Counted from the stretch's first letter, positions 41,501-51,233 are shown. The stretch is 64,000 nucleotides of DNA from Bacteroidales bacterium Phil12 (GCA_002633275.1 NWBO01000151.1:124001-188000), one strand, 5' to 3'. Notes: generated by a model from the sequence alone, not told the origin. Program-made: numbers and translations.

Positions 41501-42322
41501 ATGAAAAAACTATTGTCTTCAATTTTTTGCATTCTTGCTACAATTATGGCGAATGCAGGTAATGATTTCTCTTTATACAAGGGAGTTTGGGCTAATGATA
41601 ATGCAGAAGCCGTAATAACAGATTCTGTTTGCATTTTTTACACGAAGGAAGATTCTTCTATGAAAGCGATTCTCGAAGTCCCGAGTATCGGAGTTTTACA
41701 TAGCACGATTTTCTCGCCAAACGGTTCGGTTTCTTTTCCTACAAATGTACAGCCTCTTACAATGAAAATTTCCAATGGAATGCTATATATTGGCGGTCAG
41801 ATTCTAAAAAAAGTTGAAAATATAGAAACAGTCGAACCATACGAAATGAAGAAGTGTTTATCGGCCGATAATGTAGGTGAATGCTTACAAGAATGGCGAA
41901 TGGGCGTTGCATACGGCAATAATGACGGTATGCCATATTGTGAAGTAAATACCAATCGCCATATGTTCGTTTATCTTATAAATCCTTTTATGGTATATAT
42001 CCGTGCTGCGGCTACACGAAACAATGACAACGGAACACTATTCTTTCAAAACATCAGAATGATGAAAAACCAAAATACAGGCGAATTTACAAGCGAGATA
42101 TATCCCAATAATTTGTCAATTGCCCAAAACGACCTAAAAATAGACAACTCTAAATTTCTACCAAATACCTGTACATTTAATTCTGACGGTGGCATTTATT
42201 GGTCTTTAATATCGTTTTCTGCCGACACCATAAAAATCAACGGCTGTGGAGAAACCTACACAGTTGCTCGGCAAACGGCTGAAAGCACGATGAAAGAGTG
42301 GATTAAATATATACGATATTAG
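41501..42322 (+). CDS. Secreted hypothetical protein, 273 aa
   Basis: MKKLLSSIFCILATIMANAG is a signal peptide, so the protein is exported. The mature part has short beta-like segments (MKAILEVPSIGVLHSTIF, GMLYIGGQILKKVENIETV) and repeated Asn-rich stretches. It lacks a lipobox or sorting domain, and I recognise no family. Its own -7 box and a terminator 110 nt after the stop indicate a single-gene transcript. Confidence 0.75.
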   Translation: MKKLLSSIFCILATIMANAGNDFSLYKGVWANDNAEAVITDSVCIFYTKEDSSMKAILEVPSIGVLHSTIFSPNGSVSFPTNVQPLTMKISNGMLYIGGQILKKVENIETVEPYEMKKCLSADNVGECLQEWRMGVAYGNNDGMPYCEVNTNRHMFVYLINPFMVYIRAAATRNNDNGTLFFQNIRMMKNQNTGEFTSEIYPNNLSIAQNDLKIDNSKFLPNTCTFNSDGGIYWSLISFSADTIKINGCGETYTVARQTAESTMKEWIKYIRY

Positions 42323-42431
42323 CAATACATCTCTTTTAATATCCAAGACATACCATATAGATTTGATAGCGACAGATATGTCTCCAATAGATGCTTTTCA
42401 CAAAAGCACTATTCCCAAAACAACAAAAAAG

Positions 42432-42464
42432 AGAGACGATACCTTTTCAGTATCGTCTCTTTTT
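42432..42464. terminator. Bidirectional terminator between the 41501 gene and a tRNA
   Basis: AGAGACGATAC (42432-42442) pairs perfectly with GTATCGTCTCT (42450-42460). It is flanked by an A-run on the left and a T-run on the right, so it can serve the plus-strand gene and the minus-strand tRNA. Confidence 0.9.
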
Positions 42465-42467
42465 GTG

Positions 42468-42541
42468 TGGTCCCTCTTGGGCTCGAACCAAGGACCCTCT
42501 GATTATGAGTCAGATGCTCTAACCAACTGAGCTAAGGGACC
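42468..42541 (-). tRNA. tRNA with CAU anticodon (Met or Ile2)
   Basis: On the minus strand, GGTCCCT...AGGGACC forms a 7-bp acceptor stem. The anticodon stem TCTGA/TCAGA encloses CTCATAA (anticodon CAU), and the T arm has GGTTCGAGCC. The 3' CCA is not encoded. CAU could be elongator Met or Ile2 with lysidine at position 34; the body does not decide this by eye. The terminator at 42432-42464 lies just downstream. Confidence 0.92.
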
Positions 42542-42720
42542 CGACCATTAAAAACTTTAAGCCTTATGAAAACGTTTGCAAAGTTACACTTTTTCTTTTT
42601 ACCTACCAAATAAATCTAAAACTTTTTTCAAATATTTTTTTCTTATCATTGATTAACAAATTATTACAATTTGATATTTTTTTCGTATTTATTGTTATTT
42701 CTTCCTCATTTAATACAAAT

Positions 42721-42810
42721 TTTCTAATGTTTAACACTAATTTATTAATGTTTAATATTATTTTTTTAATGTTTAATATTATTTCGCTCGTTATTGATAA
42801 TAATTTTTAG
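42721..42810. repeat. 21-bp phased array between the two tRNAs
   Basis: GTTTAACACTAATTT, GTTTAATATTATTTT and GTTTAATATTATTTC at exact 21-nt spacing. It is the only structure seen in the 516-bp gap between the two tRNA genes. Confidence 0.85.
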
Positions 42811-43057
42811 TTGTCAATCATCAAAAATGCCAAGCCATACACCAATTTCAACAAAACTATTATAAAGAAATTCCGAACACATCTTAACACAATATACAAA
42901 CTAACCTATAAAACGTATATACTAACAAGAATAGAATAACCATATACGCACTAAATCTTTTCGCACCTCAATGCAAAACATTCACAAAAAAATTAAGCGA
43001 CATATCGATTAAAAAATCTCAAACGTCGCTTAACACAATTAAATCATCACTTTGTTG

Positions 43058-43128
43058 TTGTCCCATCAAGATTCGAACTTGAGTTAAGAGAGCCAGAATC
43101 TCTCGTGTTGCCACTACACTATGGGACA
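43058..43128 (-). tRNA. tRNA-Gln (anticodon CUG)
   Basis: On the minus strand, TGTCCCA...TGGGACA forms the acceptor stem. The D arm is GTGTAGTGGCAACAC, the anticodon stem AGAGA/TCTCT encloses TTCTGGC (anticodon CUG), and the T arm is TCAAGTTCGAATCTTGA. The CCA end is not encoded. No gene or signal is seen in the 136 bp from here to the OmpA-like gene. Confidence 0.92.
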
Positions 43129-43264
43129 TTACCCCTTAAAATTTCAGTTTGCAAAATTATAACAAATAATTTAACTGACAAAATTTTTATTCACTTTTTT
43201 GCTTCTCCACCTCCATAGTCGGAATAAACAATGCGATTATTTAACGCTTCCGCTACACTTACGC

Positions 43265-44539
43265 CTACTTTATAGACTTTATTTTTATCTCGCATTCGGG
43301 GAATAGCTGAGTCTTCTTTTTATTCTGCTCTGCTATCTGTGCTTCAAGTTCTTTTTTCGTCGAACCGCGGACAGTCATTCTCTCCTCAGCAACACCTTTC
43401 GTTACCAAATAATTCTTTATCGCCTGAGCACGCTTCCTTGAATTTTCTTTATCCTTTGTCGTACTTTCTCCGTCCGTTACTATTCTACCGATTATCTCAA
43501 CATTCATACGAGAGTACTCATTCAAAACCTTAGCAATCTCATCTAATATCGGAAATGACCCCTGCATAACTATTACCGTGTCCTTTTCGTCTGTGTCATA
43601 CATCAACGCACCGCTGAGTTTCAAAGTCGAACCTGCTTTAATCTCACTCAATCTTACCGACAACACACTATCTTTTTTACCCACACGACTTTCGTACGAA
43701 GTAGTTGTTTTGTAATTAAAATATCCGGGCTTTACAACGCTTATCTCGTATGTATGATGAGGAATAAGTTTAAGTTTTGTTCTACCGGCATCGGTCAAAT
43801 CCATAACCAACGCATCGGTATTGGCGTCCTTGATTCGTATATTCGCCGTTGTCCTCGTCTTGGCAATAGAATCATAGACCTCAATATATAAAGGCGTATG
43901 TTGAGTATATACTTCCGCTCTTATGGAATGTCCCAAACCGCCGTCATGCAAATTATCCAACACTACAATATAACTATCCCCTTTTTTAGCATCTATGTAA
44001 CGTCCGTATGCAACATTACTTTCCTTTGAAATATTGGCAGCCATACCCGTCAAAGACAATCCTATCTGTCCTTTCTTATCCGGATTTGGAGAGGAAAGAA
44101 TACTTCTTATCGGTTTTACCCTGTTCTTCTCTACCCTATTACAAAAATATCTGTCTGTGTATTTATAGACAAGCATATCGTAATCATCTTGCTCGCTTTT
44201 CGGCGTTACGTCTATTATAAGTTTGCCATCGTATGGACAATCTATTTTATACCAAACCGAGTTATGCTCCGCCTCAAAGACATTCTTGGTTTGAGCATCT
44301 CTGCCAATTTCATTAACATAGCCGAAACCCTGCAACGGTTCAGTTGGTCCAAACGTGGAATCTAACGGTAATTGAACTGCAAAAAAGCAATCTGCGGAAC
44401 GTGGTGGCAATGCCATCTCGGCAGGTTTCTCGATAACAACAGGTTTCTTTTTCTTTGCCGATTTCTTCTTTGCCGTTTGTCCAAATACTCCAAAAGAAGA
44501 AATGCAGACAATCAATATTACAAAAATTATGCGTTTCAT
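43265..44539 (-). CDS. OmpA-family outer-membrane protein
   Basis: A 424-residue exported protein. The signal peptide MKRIIFVILIVCISSFGVFGQ is followed by a Lys-rich stretch (KKKSAKKKKPVV). The middle contains pre-peptidase-like and carboxypeptidase-regulatory-like beta domains (YEISVVKPGYFNYKT). The C-terminal ~110 residues form an OmpA-type peptidoglycan-binding domain (FPILDEIAKVLNEYSRMNVEIIGR, NSRKRAQAIKNYLVTKGVAEERM). It probably links outer membrane and cell wall. The frame extends to a TTG at 44581 inside the promoter; ATG 44539 is the start. Confidence 0.87.
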   Translation of the reverse strand: MKRIIFVILIVCISSFGVFGQTAKKKSAKKKKPVVIEKPAEMALPPRSADCFFAVQLPLDSTFGPTEPLQGFGYVNEIGRDAQTKNVFEAEHNSVWYKIDCPYDGKLIIDVTPKSEQDDYDMLVYKYTDRYFCNRVEKNRVKPIRSILSSPNPDKKGQIGLSLTGMAANISKESNVAYGRYIDAKKGDSYIVVLDNLHDGGLGHSIRAEVYTQHTPLYIEVYDSIAKTRTTANIRIKDANTDALVMDLTDAGRTKLKLIPHHTYEISVVKPGYFNYKTTTSYESRVGKKDSVLSVRLSEIKAGSTLKLSGALMYDTDEKDTVIVMQGSFPILDEIAKVLNEYSRMNVEIIGRIVTDGESTTKDKENSRKRAQAIKNYLVTKGVAEERMTVRGSTKKELEAQIAEQNKKKTQLFPECEIKIKSIK

Positions 44540-44568
44540 ATTTATGCTGTTTATTAATTTAATTTTTG

Positions 44569-44576
44569 CAAAATTA
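44569..44576 (-). promoter_or_regulatory. -7 box TAATTTTG for the OmpA-like gene
   Basis: TAATTTTG followed by CAAAAA reads leftwards, 29 nt upstream of 44539. Confidence 0.65.
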
Positions 44577-44679
44577 TACAAAAATTCCTTGTCTTCAAAA
44601 CTTTTCCTTGTTTTTTTTATGATTACAACAAGTTTTTATTTCCCAAATTACATTTTCACTGCACACAATACCCAAAAGC

Positions 44680-44762
44680 ATAATATTAAACATTAATAAA
44701 TTAATATCAAACACTGGTAAAATAGTATTAAACACCGGTGAATGGGTCTCACAGATTAAAAA
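44680..44762. repeat. 21-bp phased array between divergent ompA-like and purC
   Basis: ATTAAACATTAATAA, ATCAAACACTGGTAA and ATTAAACACCGGTGA at 21-nt steps, then CTCACAGATTA. It occupies the middle of the 380-bp divergent gap, which also holds both promoters. Confidence 0.85.
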
Positions 44763-44809
44763 TTTATATGCCATTGTTCAATTTATAATCACCATAATAA
44801 TAAAATTTG

Positions 44810-44817
44810 TATCTTTG
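44810..44817 (+). promoter_or_regulatory. -7 box TATCTTTG for purC
   Basis: TATCTTTG followed by CAATCC lies 102 nt upstream of the purC ATG. The long leader shows no purine riboswitch that I can recognise. Confidence 0.65.
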
Positions 44818-44919
44818 CAATCCAAAAGATTAAGTTCTGTTTGCTTTACGGCGTAAGTACCGACAACACCGCCGTCAAAACAAAAGAACAAGTAAAAACA
44901 TATAAAACGTTTTAATATT

Positions 44920-45867
44920 ATGCAGGCGATTACAAAAACCAATTTCAATTTTCCAAAACAAAAAAGTCTCTATGTAGGCAAGGTTAGAGATGTTTATAAT
45001 ATTGATGACAAATACCTTGCAATGGTAGTTACCGACCGTATCAGTGCTTTTGACGTAGTCCTTCCAAAAGGTATTCCTTTCAAAGGACAAATACTTAATC
45101 AAATTGCAGCCGAGTTTTTGGATTTGACGGCAGACATCGTTCCGAATTGGAAAATTGCAACACCGGATCCAATGGTTACGATAGGCAGAAAATGTGAGGG
45201 GTTCCGCATTGAGATGATTGTAAGAGGTTATTTGGCGGGCAGTGCTTACCGTGCTTACAAAGATGGTGCGACAACATTGTGCGGCGTCGAGTTACCAAAA
45301 GGAATGAAAGAAAACGACAAGTTCCCGACTCCTATCATAACTCCGACAACCAAAGCCGATGAAGGCCATGACGAAAACATTTCCAAAGAAGAAATAATTG
45401 CACAAGGTATTGTTTCCAAAGAAGATTACGAACAATTGGAGAAATATGCTTTGGCTTTGTTTGAAAGAGGTAGCGAAATAGCAAACAAACACGGACTTAT
45501 CTTGGTTGATACCAAGTATGAGTTTGGTAAAGCAGACGGCAAGATTTATTTGATTGACGAAATCCATACTCCCGACTCTTCACGTTATTTCTATTTGGAG
45601 GGTTATGAAGAAAGACAACGCAATGGAGAAAAACAACGTCAGTTAAGCAAAGAGTTCGTCAGAGAATGGCTTATGGATAACGGTTTTCAAGGTAAGAGTG
45701 GTCAAAAAGTTCCCGAGATGACAGACGAGATTATTGAGGGTATCTCCAACCGTTACATCGAATTGTACGAAAACATTACAGGTAAAAAGTTCGTTAAAGC
45801 CGATGAAAACTCCGATATTGCAAAAAGAATAGAGGACAATGTTACATCCTGCATTAACAACTTGTAA
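44920..45867 (+). CDS. purC: SAICAR synthase PurC
   Basis: A 315-residue phosphoribosylaminoimidazole-succinocarboxamide synthase, joining CAIR and aspartate with ATP in purine synthesis. Family motifs are [48 protein letters not shown] and [14 protein letters not shown]. The length fits the longer PurC form. It leads a likely transcript with gldH (21 nt later) and uvrC. Confidence 0.96.
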   Translation: MQAITKTNFNFPKQKSLYVGKVRDVYNIDDKYLAMVVTDRISAFDVVLPKGIPFKGQILNQIAAEFLDLTADIVPNWKIATPDPMVTIGRKCEGFRIEMIVRGYLAGSAYRAYKDGATTLCGVELPKGMKENDKFPTPIITPTTKADEGHDENISKEEIIAQGIVSKEDYEQLEKYALALFERGSEIANKHGLILVDTKYEFGKADGKIYLIDEIHTPDSSRYFYLEGYEERQRNGEKQRQLSKEFVREWLMDNGFQGKSGQKVPEMTDEIIEGISNRYIELYENITGKKFVKADENSDIAKRIEDNVTSCINNL

Positions 45868-45888
45868 TATATTTACATTGAATTTACG

Positions 45889-46398
45889 ATGAAGAAAATT
45901 CTTTTCACACTTGTCTTTGCCGCTATAACACTTTGTTTGGTTTCGTGCGGCAAAGACAAGGTTTATGAGCAACGCCACGAATTTGAAAACTATGCTTGGG
46001 AGCGTCTTACAGATGCGAAAACAATTACGTTCAGCGATATAAACATCGAGGACACTGCAAGTGTTTATGATATTTATGTATATGTTCGCCATACGCCTTA
46101 TATAAATGAAGAGGTTTTGAAATTCATTATGCAAATTACAACTCCCGACGGTATCACAAGAATTTCGCACCACGCAATCAAACTCAAAGACAGATTTGAT
46201 AAAGACTGGAAAGGCGATGCGGCAGGAGACTTGATTGATTTAAGCGAAAAGTGTCGTTCTTTCGTTAGTTTTCCAATCAAAGGGGCGTACAAAATAGACC
46301 TTATCAATGTTGGTGGCAAGGTTAAGACTGTTGGTATTATGGATATAGGTGTAAAAGTTGTTAAATCCGATTTGGAGAATTACAAAAATGCTGAATAA
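45889..46398 (+). CDS. gldH: GldH-like gliding motility lipoprotein
   Basis: A 169-residue lipoprotein: MKKILFTLVFAAITLCLVSC is a signal with Cys20 at the lipobox. The mature part matches the GldH family (YEQRHEFENYAWERLTD, DIYVYVRHTPYINEEVLKF, FPIKGAYKIDLINVGG). GldH was found as a Flavobacterium gliding protein but is widespread in non-gliding Bacteroidota. It follows purC by 21 nt and overlaps the uvrC start by 11 nt. Confidence 0.85.
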   Translation: MKKILFTLVFAAITLCLVSCGKDKVYEQRHEFENYAWERLTDAKTITFSDINIEDTASVYDIYVYVRHTPYINEEVLKFIMQITTPDGITRISHHAIKLKDRFDKDWKGDAAGDLIDLSEKCRSFVSFPIKGAYKIDLINVGGKVKTVGIMDIGVKVVKSDLENYKNAE

Positions 46399-48220
46399 TC
46401 CATACGATATACTTGAACATAATCCATATAAAGAACATATTCTTCCCATATTGGCTACACTCCCCTCAACACCGGGAGTGTATCAATATTTTGATAAAAA
46501 AGGTACAGTGATATATGTCGGCAAAGCAAAGAATTTGAAATCACGTGTATTGTCGTACTTTCGCAACGACGCTTCACATAACTTAAAAACGCAGTTATTG
46601 GTTCGCAAGATAGCCGATATACATTTCGTTCATGTGCAAAGTGAGACCGAAGCGTTACTTATGGAAAACAATCTTATCAAACGCTTCAAACCAAAATACA
46701 ATATCCTATTAAAAGACGACAAAACCTACCCTTGGATTCGCATTACCAACGAAGAGTTTCCCCGTATATTCACCACTCGCCACATTATACACGACGGCTC
46801 ACTATACTTTGGTCCCTATCCGTCGGGTAAGATGCTTAAAGAACTTATGACTTTAATCCGTCAAGTCTTTACTTACCGCACTTGCTCTTATCAACTGACG
46901 GAAGAATCAATTGCAAAAAACAAGTTCCGCCCATGCCTCAACGCACAAATAGGACTTTGCGAAAGTCCTTGCACGGGTGAGCAGACAAGAGTGGAATACA
47001 ACAAAGATATTGCGGGTATAAAACAAATCATCAAGGGTTCTTTTTCCATGTATCTGAAAGACCTAAAAGAAAAAATGATGTCATACGCCAAGGAATTAAA
47101 GTTTGAAAAGGCTCAAATAGTCAAAGAACGCATAACTTTGTTGGAGAATTACAGCGCAAGCACGGCAATAATCAGTGCATATTCTCATGATATGGAGGTT
47201 TATTCCTATGAAGACAGTTCGGACGTATTGTTTATCAATATGACAAAAGTCGTCGAGGGCAAAATAAACACCTCTTTCTGCACCGAAGTTGCAAAGAAAT
47301 TGGATATGAGTAATGCGGAGATCTTCACTTCTGCCATAATCCAAAACCGTTTGCGAATGAACTGGTGTTCAAGAGAAATTATCGTACCCGAGAAGTTGGA
47401 TTTGCCAAACGATTATGTACAGCAAACCGTTCCTATATCAGGCGACAAAAAAAAGTTGTTGGAGTTCTCCATTCATAATACACACCTATATAAAACGCAG
47501 AAGCAAAACAAACAAAAAATCCTTGACCCCGCTCGTTGGAGCAATAAAGTTGTTTTGGAGATGCAACGAGATTTGCACTTGGATCGCCCACCTCATCATA
47601 TAGAGTGTTTTGACAATTCAAACATTCAAGGAAACCAGCCCGTAGCGTCTTGCGTTGTTTTTCGAGAAGGCAAACCGAGTAACAAGGAGTATCGCCATTT
47701 CAATGTCAAAACCGTTGTCGGTCCTGACGATTTCGCTTCCATGCGAGAGATTGTCTTTCGCAGATATTCGCGTCTATTGGAGGAAGGCAAGGATTTACCG
47801 GATTTGATTGTAATAGACGGTGGCAAAGGACAATTGTCAAGTGCGGTGGAAGCGTTGAAGAAAGCCAATGTTTATGATAAAGTAATCGTTGTCGGCCTTG
47901 CTAAACGCCTTGAAGAGATTTACTTTCCCGACGACCCCAACCCTATTTGCTTGGACAAGCGGTGTCATACCCTGCAAATCATTCAACATATACGAGACGA
48001 GGCACATCGTTTCGGAATTACTTTTCATAGAGACAAACGCTCCAAAGCCACTTTCCGTACCGAACTTACCGATATTGAGGGCATAGGTGAGAAAACCGCA
48101 CAAGAGTTGTTACTTAAATTCACTTCCGTTGCTAAGATAAAAAACGCAACATTTGAATCTTTGGCTCAATGTATAGGTAAGTCCAAAGCAGAGAAAGTTT
48201 TCAAATATTTTCATAATTAA
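46388..48220 (+). CDS. uvrC: Excinuclease ABC subunit C
   Basis: A 610-residue UvrC that makes the 3' and 5' incisions in nucleotide excision repair. The N-terminal GIY-YIG domain (STPGVYQYFDKKGTVIYVGKAKN), the UVR motif (KEKMMSYAKELKFEKAQIVKERI), the RNase H-like endonuclease domain (ECFDNSNIQGNQPVASCVVFREGKP) and terminal HhH motifs (DIEGIGEKTAQELL, KSKAEKVFKY) are all present. The start is taken at 46388 (MLNNPYDIL), overlapping gldH by 11 nt, rather than the in-frame Met at 46358. Confidence 0.95.
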   Translation: MLNNPYDILEHNPYKEHILPILATLPSTPGVYQYFDKKGTVIYVGKAKNLKSRVLSYFRNDASHNLKTQLLVRKIADIHFVHVQSETEALLMENNLIKRFKPKYNILLKDDKTYPWIRITNEEFPRIFTTRHIIHDGSLYFGPYPSGKMLKELMTLIRQVFTYRTCSYQLTEESIAKNKFRPCLNAQIGLCESPCTGEQTRVEYNKDIAGIKQIIKGSFSMYLKDLKEKMMSYAKELKFEKAQIVKERITLLENYSASTAIISAYSHDMEVYSYEDSSDVLFINMTKVVEGKINTSFCTEVAKKLDMSNAEIFTSAIIQNRLRMNWCSREIIVPEKLDLPNDYVQQTVPISGDKKKLLEFSIHNTHLYKTQKQNKQKILDPARWSNKVVLEMQRDLHLDRPPHHIECFDNSNIQGNQPVASCVVFREGKPSNKEYRHFNVKTVVGPDDFASMREIVFRRYSRLLEEGKDLPDLIVIDGGKGQLSSAVEALKKANVYDKVIVVGLAKRLEEIYFPDDPNPICLDKRCHTLQIIQHIRDEAHRFGITFHRDKRSKATFRTELTDIEGIGEKTAQELLLKFTSVAKIKNATFESLAQCIGKSKAEKVFKYFHN

Positions 48221-48224
48221 TCTA

Positions 48225-48301
48225 CCAAATTAGTGTCTCTAACTAATTTACTAATCATTAACACTAATTTATTAATGTCTCACACTAATAAAGCGAAAAC
48301 A
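48225..48301. repeat. 21-bp phased array after uvrC
   Basis: GTCTCTAACTAATTT, CATTAACACTAATTT and GTCTCACACTAATAA at exact 21-nt steps. Its right end (48264-48301) matches the in-frame repeat of feoB (34771-34808) at 35 of 38 bases, including the trailing AAGCGAAAACA. Confidence 0.87.
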
Positions 48302-48445
48302 GTTATTATTTCCCTATAATAAAAAACAACGATATTTTGATTATTAATTGCTGTGTTTTTCAGTCGTGCATATCGCATTTCTAATTATTTGCATACTAAA
48401 ACAAGAGTAACGGCGTTCATAAACATATAATAAACATTTCCCACT

Positions 48446-49066
48446 ATGAAAAACAAAAGTATTTTAACGCTATTGACAATGATTTTGGCTGTAACGCCTT
48501 TTACGTCTTGTTCTCAGAACAAACAAAATAATGGTAAAAATATGGAAAACAAGAAAACTTTAATAGTATTCTTTTCAAGAACAGGAGAGAATTATGGTGT
48601 GGGTGATATCAATAAAGGCAACACTCACATAATTGCAGAAATGATTGCAGAGCAAACTAACGGCACATTGTTCCAAGTAGTACCCGAAAAAGAATATCCA
48701 CACGCTTACAACGACTGTGTTGCATTGGCAAAACAAGAAAAACAATCCAATGCTCGTCCTGCTATCAAGGGCGATGTAGCTGTTGAGGATTATGATGTGA
48801 TTTATATCGGCTATCCTAATTGGTGGGCAGATATGCCGATGCCGATATACACTTTTATAGAGAAACATAACTGGCAAAACAAGACAGTTATTCCTTTCTG
48901 CACACATGAAGGCAGCGGTTTATCAAATACCGAAGACTACATAAAGAAGGCTTGCAAGGGTGCAACAGTTTTACAAGGCTTGGAGGTACAAGGCTCTATC
49001 GCTCAAAAATCACAAGACCAAGCAAGAAAAACTGTACAAAATTGGATTGCCAATCATTCAAAATAA
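48446..49066 (+). CDS. Flavodoxin-like lipoprotein
   Basis: 206 residues. MKNKSILTLLTMILAVTPFTSC is a lipoprotein-type signal (Cys22). A flavodoxin-fold domain follows with the phosphate loop FFSRTGENYGVG, then EDYDVIYIGYPNWWADMPMPIYTF and PFCTHEGSGLSN, the FMN-contact loops. It is probably an FMN protein outside the cytoplasm. A second flavodoxin of similar layout is at 53139. The gene's codon use resembles its AT-rich neighbours. The redox partner is unknown. Confidence 0.88.
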   Translation: MKNKSILTLLTMILAVTPFTSCSQNKQNNGKNMENKKTLIVFFSRTGENYGVGDINKGNTHIIAEMIAEQTNGTLFQVVPEKEYPHAYNDCVALAKQEKQSNARPAIKGDVAVEDYDVIYIGYPNWWADMPMPIYTFIEKHNWQNKTVIPFCTHEGSGLSNTEDYIKKACKGATVLQGLEVQGSIAQKSQDQARKTVQNWIANHSK

Positions 49067-49084
49067 ATTACGAAAACACAAATG

Positions 49085-49127
49085 CAATAACACTTATCCA
49101 TACTCACAGGATGGACGAGTGTTATTG
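49085..49127. terminator. Strong hairpin between flavodoxin and SDR genes
   Basis: CAATAACACT and CCAT on the left (49085-49101) pair with ATGG and AGTGTTATTG on the right (49111-49127). No T-run follows, so termination is only possible. Confidence 0.55.
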
Positions 49128-49162
49128 TGATATTATAACATAATATCAATGATATTAAAAAT

Positions 49163-50005
49163 ATGGCGAACACAAAAGATGTTATGATACTGACTGGGGC
49201 AGGTCAAATCGGTTTGGCAATAGCACGTAGAATAGGCTACAATATGAAAATCGTTATAGGCGATAAGAACGAGGCTAATGCCAATAGTATTGCTCAGATA
49301 ATGAATAATGCAGGTTTTGATGCTGTTGCTGTGGAAATGGATTTATCTTGTAGAAAATCTATTCTTAACCTTATTGCCGAAGCAAAGAAATATGGAGAAA
49401 TTGCCATGTTGGTTAATGCCGCCGGCGTATCTCCAAGTCAGGCATCTATCGAAACTATTCTTAAAGTGGATTTGTATGGTACTGCCGTGCTTTTGGAAGA
49501 AGTCGGAAAAGTTATAAAGAATGGTGGTGTTGGTGTTACTATATCCAGCCAATCGGGACACCGTATGCCTGCTCTTTCTGTTATAGAAGATGAACTGCTT
49601 GCTACAACCCCTACCGAAGAATTACTTTCTTTGGATATTCTGCAAGAAAAAAATATTCGCGATACTCTTCACGCTTACCAAATAGCTAAACGCTGCAACG
49701 TAAAACGTGTAATGACAGAAGCAATTAAATGGAGTACACACAAAGCAAGAATAAATTCAATTTCTCCCGGTATTATCGTTACTCCATTAGCTATTGACGA
49801 ATTTAACGGAATACGTGGCGATTTTTATAAAAATATGTTCGCCAAATGCCCTGCTGCTCGCCCCGGCACAGCCGATGAAGTTGCAAACGTTGCAGAACTG
49901 CTTATGAGTAACAAAGGTGCATTCATAACAGGAGCCGACTTTTTGATTGACGGCGGAGCAACAGCATCATATTTCTATGGTCCGCTCAGACCTCAAACGA
50001 AATGA
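49163..50005 (+). CDS. Short-chain dehydrogenase/reductase
   Basis: A 280-residue NAD(P)-dependent SDR with the Rossmann motif ILTGAGQIGLAIARRIG, MLVNAAGVSPS, a catalytic Ser/Tyr-x3-Lys region (TISSQSGHRM ... YQIAKRCNVKRV) and the C-terminal ISPGIIVTPLA and GADFLIDGGATASY. The substrate is not predictable. It follows the flavodoxin and precedes the GC-richer block; its own composition is AT-rich like the backbone. The downstream 163-bp gap (50006-50168) shows nothing recognisable. Confidence 0.9.
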   Translation: MANTKDVMILTGAGQIGLAIARRIGYNMKIVIGDKNEANANSIAQIMNNAGFDAVAVEMDLSCRKSILNLIAEAKKYGEIAMLVNAAGVSPSQASIETILKVDLYGTAVLLEEVGKVIKNGGVGVTISSQSGHRMPALSVIEDELLATTPTEELLSLDILQEKNIRDTLHAYQIAKRCNVKRVMTEAIKWSTHKARINSISPGIIVTPLAIDEFNGIRGDFYKNMFAKCPAARPGTADEVANVAELLMSNKGAFITGADFLIDGGATASYFYGPLRPQTK

Positions 50006-50168
50006 GTAAAGACTTACTTAATAAGTTAAAGTATTAACAAAGCTGTTTATCGGCAAAAAGTAAGTATAATACTCATCTGTCAATACTCATAGACTATGTT
50101 GCAGCACAGTTTCTACCAATACTTTGGTCAGAGTAGTAGTTAAAATAAATAAAAACATAGGAAATAAT

Positions 50169-51038
50169 TTATAGTTTCTCTCTGTATTCTGTTGGTGAAA
50201 GCCCTGTATTGTTGCGAACAAACCGGCTGAAATATGAGGGAGAGGAAAAGTCCATTTGGTCTGCAATGGTTGCGAGGGTCTGTTTTTTGTCTTTCATAAG
50301 AGTTGTAAGTTCATTTAATGCAAAACGGTTAATCCAGTCGGAAGCATTGCGCCCGCTGACTTTTAGACAAATCTGTGACAAATATTTTGGGGTTATACAC
50401 AGCTTGGAAGCATAGTAGGCAACATCCCTATGCTTCCGAGCTGTACCGTTTTCCAGTTCACTTATGAATCTCCTGAACAATAGTTCCGCCTGTCCGTGTT
50501 TCACCGCTTCTTGATTGATTTTAGCGTGTATTCCAAACAGATCGAGCTTGAATGATTCCACAAGATACCCCAGTGCTTCACGACTGAACGGGTGTTTTGT
50601 CCATTCAGCGTGCTGACGTAAAGACTGCATCGAAGTGTCACAAAGTTTCGCTTCTTCCGGTGTAAGGTGAAGCACGGGATTGTGCAACAACGCAAGATGT
50701 CCTTTCAGCCGATATTCATTCTGAGAATCGTTGAGATATGAAAAACGATAAGAAAGATAAAACACTGTCGCACGAAAATCATCTGAAACACAAATATTTG
50801 AAACAGACTTACCGTTTATCCAAATAATGAAGTCATTTTCTTTCATGCTGAATTTCTCATCTCCCATAAGAAAAGTCCCGCTTCCTTTGTGGCATAACAC
50901 ATGTACACAATAATCAACAAATTTATCAGAATTGAGTTCGCTGAAATCGTTGGAAAACACAACCGTCTCTCCATCTACTTGGGGAAGATTGTCTATATTT
51001 CCACTTATATTCTTCAGAAACAGTTGTTCGCTTTTCAT
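50169..51038 (-). CDS. AraC-family transcriptional regulator
   Basis: 289 residues: an N-terminal cupin-like sensing domain (VLCHKGSGTFLMGDEKFSMKEND) and a C-terminal AraC/XylS double helix-turn-helix (LCITPKYLSQICLKVSGRNASDWI, ATIADQMDFSSPSYFSRFVRNNTGLSPTEYREKL). It is divergent from the CMD-cupin gene, 195 bp away, and is the likely regulator of that four-gene operon. Composition shifts to higher GC here. The effector is unknown. Confidence 0.92.
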   Translation of the reverse strand: MKSEQLFLKNISGNIDNLPQVDGETVVFSNDFSELNSDKFVDYCVHVLCHKGSGTFLMGDEKFSMKENDFIIWINGKSVSNICVSDDFRATVFYLSYRFSYLNDSQNEYRLKGHLALLHNPVLHLTPEEAKLCDTSMQSLRQHAEWTKHPFSREALGYLVESFKLDLFGIHAKINQEAVKHGQAELLFRRFISELENGTARKHRDVAYYASKLCITPKYLSQICLKVSGRNASDWINRFALNELTTLMKDKKQTLATIADQMDFSSPSYFSRFVRNNTGLSPTEYREKL

Positions 51039-51060
51039 TTTTACCTTTTAATTTTAGTCG

Positions 51061-51068
51061 CAAAGGTA
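51061..51068 (-). promoter_or_regulatory. -7 box TACCTTTG for the AraC gene
   Basis: TACCTTTG followed by CGAC reads leftwards, 22 nt upstream of the AraC start. Confidence 0.6.
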
Positions 51069-51187
51069 CTGAAATTATATGTATTAGTCGGATTTTGACT
51101 CCCGATTTATTACAACAAAAACAAAAATACAGCAAAAAGTGTCAGCTTTCCTGCAATTGTAATAACAAGCGACAAGCGGAAGAGCAG

Positions 51188-51195
51188 TAATTTTG
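51188..51195 (+). promoter_or_regulatory. -7 box TAATTTTG for the CMD-cupin operon
   Basis: TAATTTTG followed by CATC lies 38 nt upstream of the ATG at 51234. The ~120 bp between the two divergent boxes is the expected AraC-regulator binding region. Confidence 0.6.
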
Positions 51196-51233
51196 CATCA
51201 GGAAATTAAAATGGCTAAAACAAATATTACACA

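Noticed and set aside
50006-50168. Attachment site or insertion scar at the left edge of the GC-rich block
   Set aside because: I found no direct repeat shared with the right edge, no tRNA and no integrase.
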